Shown: positions 59,280 to 64,000 of the stretch, one piece after another
Position numbering within the stretch: the stretch's first letter is position 1
Layout of the letters: every line of letters begins with the position of its first letter
NCBI GenBank assembly: GCA_964035545.1
Contig: OZ037766.1
Span: 32,435,773-32,499,772 of the forward strand
Direction: 5' to 3'
Origin: Bugula neritina
Lineage: Eukaryota > Bryozoa > Gymnolaemata > Cheilostomatida > Bugulidae
Length of the DNA stretch: 64,000 bases
Notes under the pieces: generated by a model
The model's input: only the letters and a program-made list of their open reading frames with translations
What the model was told of the DNA's origin: nothing
Database searches by the model: none
Position numbers and translations under genes: made by a program

Positions 59280-59610
59280 TTTGATCTAAACACCATCTTC
59301 ACCCGCCATACCATACTTTTACCTTGTAAAATCATGGGATCGTCATACAGCTATAGTTGATAATCTTTACCTTTTCTTGTTATATTATTTCTGTGATACT
59401 TTTTTTTATTCAACATCTTTTTAAGATTTAGATATGACAAAACTACTGCTTGACAATGAAAATATTTATATGTCCAAATAAGATTATTGCTAAAATTACA
59501 TTGTATATAGACATTATATAGCTAAAAATGTAAATACATGTTTATTAGCAACTATATTCTTATATAGATATTATTATACTCATCATTTTAGAATAAACAG
59601 TAAATATCAA
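59280..59610 (+). terminator. Sulfatase B 3' UTR and poly(A) signal
   Basis: TAA at 59277-59279 is followed by AT-rich DNA with AATAAA near 59591 and again near 59749. Either could direct cleavage. Confidence 0.55.
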
Positions 59611-61190
59611 AAAGCTTATAGGTGGCTATTGTGATGATATTGCTATGCATTTCACTGTCACTGGTATATAGTGTGTGTTGAACTGTATATTCTGATACAT
59701 ATATTGTTTGGCTGTTTATGACGCAAACTAACAAAAGTTAAATTTAAAATAAAACAAATATTCTTTACAAAGAGCTTGTTGCAATGTTTCCTATGAATCG
59801 GCTCTAGTCTTATTATTATGAGTTGCATATGACTGAGCAGATGTACTACATACTACTGTACTAACAAAGTAGGCCCAAGTTGGCCTCAATACAGTTGAGA
59901 GAGTAGCTTTCTGTTAATCTAAACATGAAAGTATAAATAGATGGAGGTGCAGTTTACTGACTAATGATTTCTCTACTTTAACAGACAGGAAATATCAGTT
60001 TAGTAAAGTTTAGTTAATAAAGGATAGGTGTGGGATAGGATTGTATGAGAAGGAAGTTGGACTCAAACCAAATTTTAAACTGAAAAGCTCACTAAAGCTA
60101 ATTGCAAATCTCAGTTTGGGATAGCATTTCAGTAAATTATAGTACAAAGTTATTACATTATATTCACGAACACCTATAGAACTGTTTGACAGCAAACAAG
60201 TAGATCAAATGCATCATGGTGAAGATGTTGGCTGCCTAAAGGTCATAGCTGAAACATACGTCAAATTTTCTAAGACATGTCATAGTATGAGTATGATATA
60301 GCAGGTAACGATAGTAGTTTTCGGTGTGTTTCCTGGTCTATATAGCTGCAGTCAATGGCAATGCCCGAACGCAACTGTATCTGCTTAGAGATTTAAATGA
60401 TAAACTTTGTTATATGTTTTGTGGTAGTCTATGTAAGCAATATGAAAACAGGTGTAAGTTACACTTTCAACAGGTGGGATAGTGAGAAAGGTAGCTAAAA
60501 CATCTGAGGGCAGTCGCTGACTAGGAAGTTCCTGGTAGGCAGGATACCTGGATTCACATAGTTCACATTACTTCTCTATCATTATCTGTAGATTGTGTTA
60601 GGTGTGTAGACGCATGGTGTTAGCTCAGCATGGTGGGTATACTACCTAAGTTAGCTCAGCATGGTGGGTGTATTACCTAAGTTAGCTTAGCATGGTGGGT
60701 GTATTACCTAGGATAGCTCAGCATGGTGGGAATACTACCTAAGTTAGCTCAGCATGGTGGGTGTATTACCTAAGTTAGCTCAGCATTATTTATATATAAA
60801 ACTATAGTTTATGATGTTGGTTTTAAATATGGAAGTATCACCATAATTACTATGTTTATATCTCTATTTCCAGTTGTCTGCATAGTATATTTCACTCAGA
60901 GTCCTGTATTTTACTGTTGAGCTTATGTGTTATTGTACTATATATATAATGTGTGTGTTATATGTGCGTGTATGCATGTATATATAGGATTAGCGCATAG
61001 CAGATCTGTTTAGTATTATATATATAGGATAGTATATGTTTATAGTACCATGTACATATAGTCTGCAACAAGTTATCATTACTCCATGTATTTTTAGATG
61101 CATTGTACTCTCTACAGAGTTGAATTTGGTAGAGTTGTAAAGTGTTACTATATCCCACACCTTTTCTAACAACACCTGCTTTCCACACAC
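59611..61190. other. Intergenic region before gene E
   Basis: AT-rich, no gene recognised. It contains the 31-bp repeat described separately and (TA)-rich runs near 60940-61030. No trace of a second lectin gene was found here. Confidence 0.5.
60614..60790. repeat. 31-bp minisatellite
   Basis: About five copies of a unit starting gttagctcagcatggtgggt and ending attacctaa. Confidence 0.9.
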
Positions 61191-64000
61191 ATGGATGACT
61201 TGGTGGTGAGTGAGCCGTAACCTAAATATTGGTTGTGAATACCAACCAGCATAAATAGTATCCTTATAGTTTTTGGTTTTAATGTGTGGAAGTTTCAAAC
61301 ACTGAAGACTTGGCACAATAAACTAAATCAACATGTCTTGAAATTATTTGAGACTAAGTTAACTGACTATTACTGTACTGAAACTAGCCTTGTTATATTT
61401 TCAAAAAAGTTGACTAATCTGTTCACAGATAACTCCAGAAGAGCTGAAAGCGTTTAAAAAAGCTTACTGTGGTGCACATGGTGGGAAATACAACCTGGAG
61501 GTGTCTGTACCTTACCTAGAGAAGTTAGCCAATGGGTACCTGGAGAAATACAAAACATCTGATAATTGGACAGATATCCTCAAGGTACATTATTATGCAT
61601 TTATATTTCAGATATTTAAATGTGATCTTTTAGTCCTTGTTACGAAAACAATTAAAAAACATTCACAGTGTTTGTAATTTTAGGGGAGGGTGGGGGATGT
61701 GCACAGTTCTGGCCATATAATTCACGTCTTTGACGATTGATAAAGCTGTAGTCATATTGGCTAAACTAGCAGACAAATAGGATAGCTGTCTGCACTTCTT
61801 TAGCTCTTTGCAGAGCAGGTGGTTTGAATATGTCATCTTTTTATTTCTTGTAAATGATGCAAAAATCAGCAATCATGAATGAAAACAGCTACAGCTAGAT
61901 TCCTATAATAATCATAATTGTATTCATTTCTTACAATTTCTCACTTAACAAAGTTTAATTTCCAATGTCATGCATATTTTTCAAGTTTAATGCGTTTTTA
62001 GCCGCTAAACTAGTAGAATTAAAGTAACAATAAAAGTAACGTGAAGTGAGAATAAACAGCAGAAGAGCCAACATATAGGCTAAACTAGAGATGGCCATGT
62101 TTGCCTATATTGCGTTTTGGCAACTGGTAATGTCTATTTATTAGGTAGTTGTGTTCTCTTGTGAATGGGTTGCTATGGATAAAACTATGCACACATTATG
62201 CTATCAATAAAAACATAGTGTATGCTAAATAATAGCTGACATTATATTGAATATTATAGGAGATGAAATAAATTAAAATATATTAAATTTATATTACCTA
62301 CAGAGTAGTATAATGCTCTAAAGAGTAAGCAGGCTAGCGTTAGTATAACTATTGAAAGTTTCAGTGTATCTACAGAGAAGTACTCTTGCTATATGTAAAT
62401 TGTTAACTAATAACTTAAGTGCAAGCTAGAATGGTTCTATAGACAGCTCAGAGTTTGTGGTTCCAGAGTTTGGAGTTGGGGGTTTGTCTTGTCTACATAT
62501 ATAGCTTGCGCTCTGATATGTTTTAGGCACATGCTCTATGCAATTCTGTAGCTACCAGAAAGGCATCTGAAGTAGACTTGTGGAGAAAGAGGGCCTTTGA
62601 AGCACAATGTACTTATTGGAAGGATGATAGGGTTTGGAGTTATGAAGCACAATGTGCTATTATTTCAGAACTCTCCACCAATTTAGAAAGCATAAGAGAA
62701 CAAACTCGACTTAAAATTAAACAAGTTGACCAGCTTGTACAGATGCAGGATAAAAATCAGATTACAAAAGCAGAATTTATAAAAGCATTTGCAGAGCGAG
62801 TGGAGCATTGTTCACTTGACTGCACTGAAGAAATGGGGGCTTTTGCATGCAAGGTTTTTGAGTACAGCGTTGCTAGCTTGGCTGTCCAACCTCCATGCCA
62901 ATTCTGCGTAGTGGCAATAGGCTCTCTGGCTAAAGGAGAAGCAACACCTTATTCCGATATTGAGTATTTGTTTTTGATAGAAAAGGAGGGTCCCGGGGTA
63001 ATGCAGTATTTTGAAAAGTTAGCAATTTCTAGCTATTTTATAATTGGCAGCTTAGCGGAAACCCCTCTTGGATATCTATCAATTGCTGAACTAAGGGGCT
63101 GGTTTGAAGATACACAAATAAGTGGTTTTAAAATAGATGGTTTGAAAAATGGAGCAGGTAATATTCCAACAGGAAATGGCTCTACCACCAACAAAAATCA
63201 CTTTATTGTAACGCCAGAAAAGCTCATAGTAAGGTACAGGCACACACTAAATAACCCTGAAAGGGAGGCTCTCAGAGGTGATCTTACAGCTAAGTTGCAG
63301 TTTACAAAACTTGTTTATTCTCAAGGAGAAGAGGCTGAAGATTTGTTAAACAAGTTCTTGGAAGAGAAAGATTTAATGCAGGCAAATGACAAAAGGCAAG
63401 AATCAAACAGAGAAATGTTTGTTGAAGATGCCAAAAAATATGGGTTTCAACCAACAGAAGAGTTGATTAACAATGGCTTCTCTATTAACACAAAAAAGGA
63501 GCTGTATAGATATCCGTCTATTTTACTGTTCAATCTTGCAATAATATTCGCCTGTACGTATCAAAATTCTTGGAGAACTTTGGAGAAGCTTTCCCAGCAA
63601 AGGAAAATTTCAGATTCCGTGTATCAATCTGTTCAGTTTTTACTAGCATGCGCCTGTTACCTCCGGCTTTCAACATATCTGTTTTATAATTCAGCTGATG
63701 ATCGCCTGTCAGTTTTGCCAAAGCTCTTTTTTCAGTCTCAGGCACAAGAAGAGAACTCAGGAAAACGCTGGTTTCTTGTGCAAAGTTTGTTCAATCTCCA
63801 CTCTGACTTTTCCGTCCCTCTCAAAAAACACATTCGTTGTTGCCAATTTGAAGAAATCACTTCAGCACTAAAGAAAGAAATTCCAAAATCCAACTGGCTG
63901 GTAAAGTTTCAAACATACCATTGCTGCAATCGCTGGTCTAAAAGTCAAGATCATTTTGAAAAATATGTTAGCAAAAAATCACTTTTAACAAACCCTGAAC
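61191..64000 (+). CDS. Gene E: nucleotidyltransferase-like plus TPR protein, paralogue of gene D, cut by the window end
   Basis: Exons 61191-61205 (MDDLV, donor gtgagt), 61429-61584 (ITPEELKAF to WTDILK, 156 nt as in gene D) and 62527 to beyond 64000, all in phase 0. The visible part is about 548 residues. It aligns along its length with gene D: AHALC, ASLAVQPPCQFC, IGSLAKGEATPYSDIEYLFL (GS-x-D-x-E metal site), SIAELRGWFED, GAGNIPTGNGS, LTAKLQFTKLVYS, GFSINTKKELYRYPSILLFN and CACYLRLSTY. The frame stays open to the last base, so it is not broken here. The TPR half lies outside the window. The short first exon is supported by its match to the equally tiny first exon of gene D. Confidence 0.85.
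62421..62509. mobile_element. Fragment related to the foldback element
   Basis: The segment ggttctatagacagctcaga, then gtttgtggt and tttggagttgggggttt, resembles the left arm of the element at 57300-57482. Short inverted ends gcaagcta and tagcttgc bound it. It sits in gene E intron 2, just before the acceptor of the long exon. Confidence 0.45.

Overview
The window is nuclear DNA from an invertebrate animal. Genes are split by many short GT-AG introns, intergenic DNA is AT-rich, tandem repeats are abundant, and the gene set is metazoan: ATRX, arylsulfatase B-like enzymes, a PAN plus fucolectin-type lectin, and nucleotidyltransferase-TPR proteins of a kind common in marine invertebrates. A lophotrochozoan (mollusc- or bryozoan-like) is my best guess, but it is an inference. 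No rRNA, tRNA gene or CRISPR array was seen.

Layout. (1) 1-1936: upstream DNA with a CpG-dense patch that may be a promoter. (2) 1937-24003, plus strand: a complete ATRX chromatin-remodeller gene in 43 hand-joined exons. All exon phases agree and give a 2492-codon reading frame. Many of its introns carry minisatellites, often touching a splice site. (3) 24004-26519: 3' UTR and intergenic DNA. (4) 26520-31823, plus: arylsulfatase gene A (13 exons, 565 aa). (5) 32773-35714, minus: a small secreted protein with a PAN/apple-like module and an F5/8C-fucolectin (FTP) domain (4 exons, 241 aa). (6) 37495-41484, minus: gene D, a nucleotidyltransferase-like plus TPR protein (3 exons, 1022 aa). (7) 41485-52126: about 10 kb without a recognisable gene, holding satellites, a probable DNA transposon with GGGGTAAGG-type inverted ends (47178-48515) and a SINE. 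(8) 52182-59279, plus: arylsulfatase gene B (13 exons, 541 aa), a paralogue of A with matching intron positions. (9) 61191 to the window end, plus: gene E, a paralogue of D, cut off by the window edge.

Regions 4-9 look like a duplicated sulfatase plus nucleotidyltransferase-TPR block in which one nucleotidyltransferase gene is inverted. The sulfatases should act on sulfated glycans in the secretory or lysosomal route, and the lectin probably binds glycans outside the cell. ATRX is a nuclear gene with no functional link to these neighbours.

The most interesting pattern is the repeated birth of minisatellites at splice junctions. In ATRX introns 31 and 39 the repeat unit itself carries a copy of the donor or acceptor sequence, and sulfatase B intron 8 shows what looks like the first duplication step.
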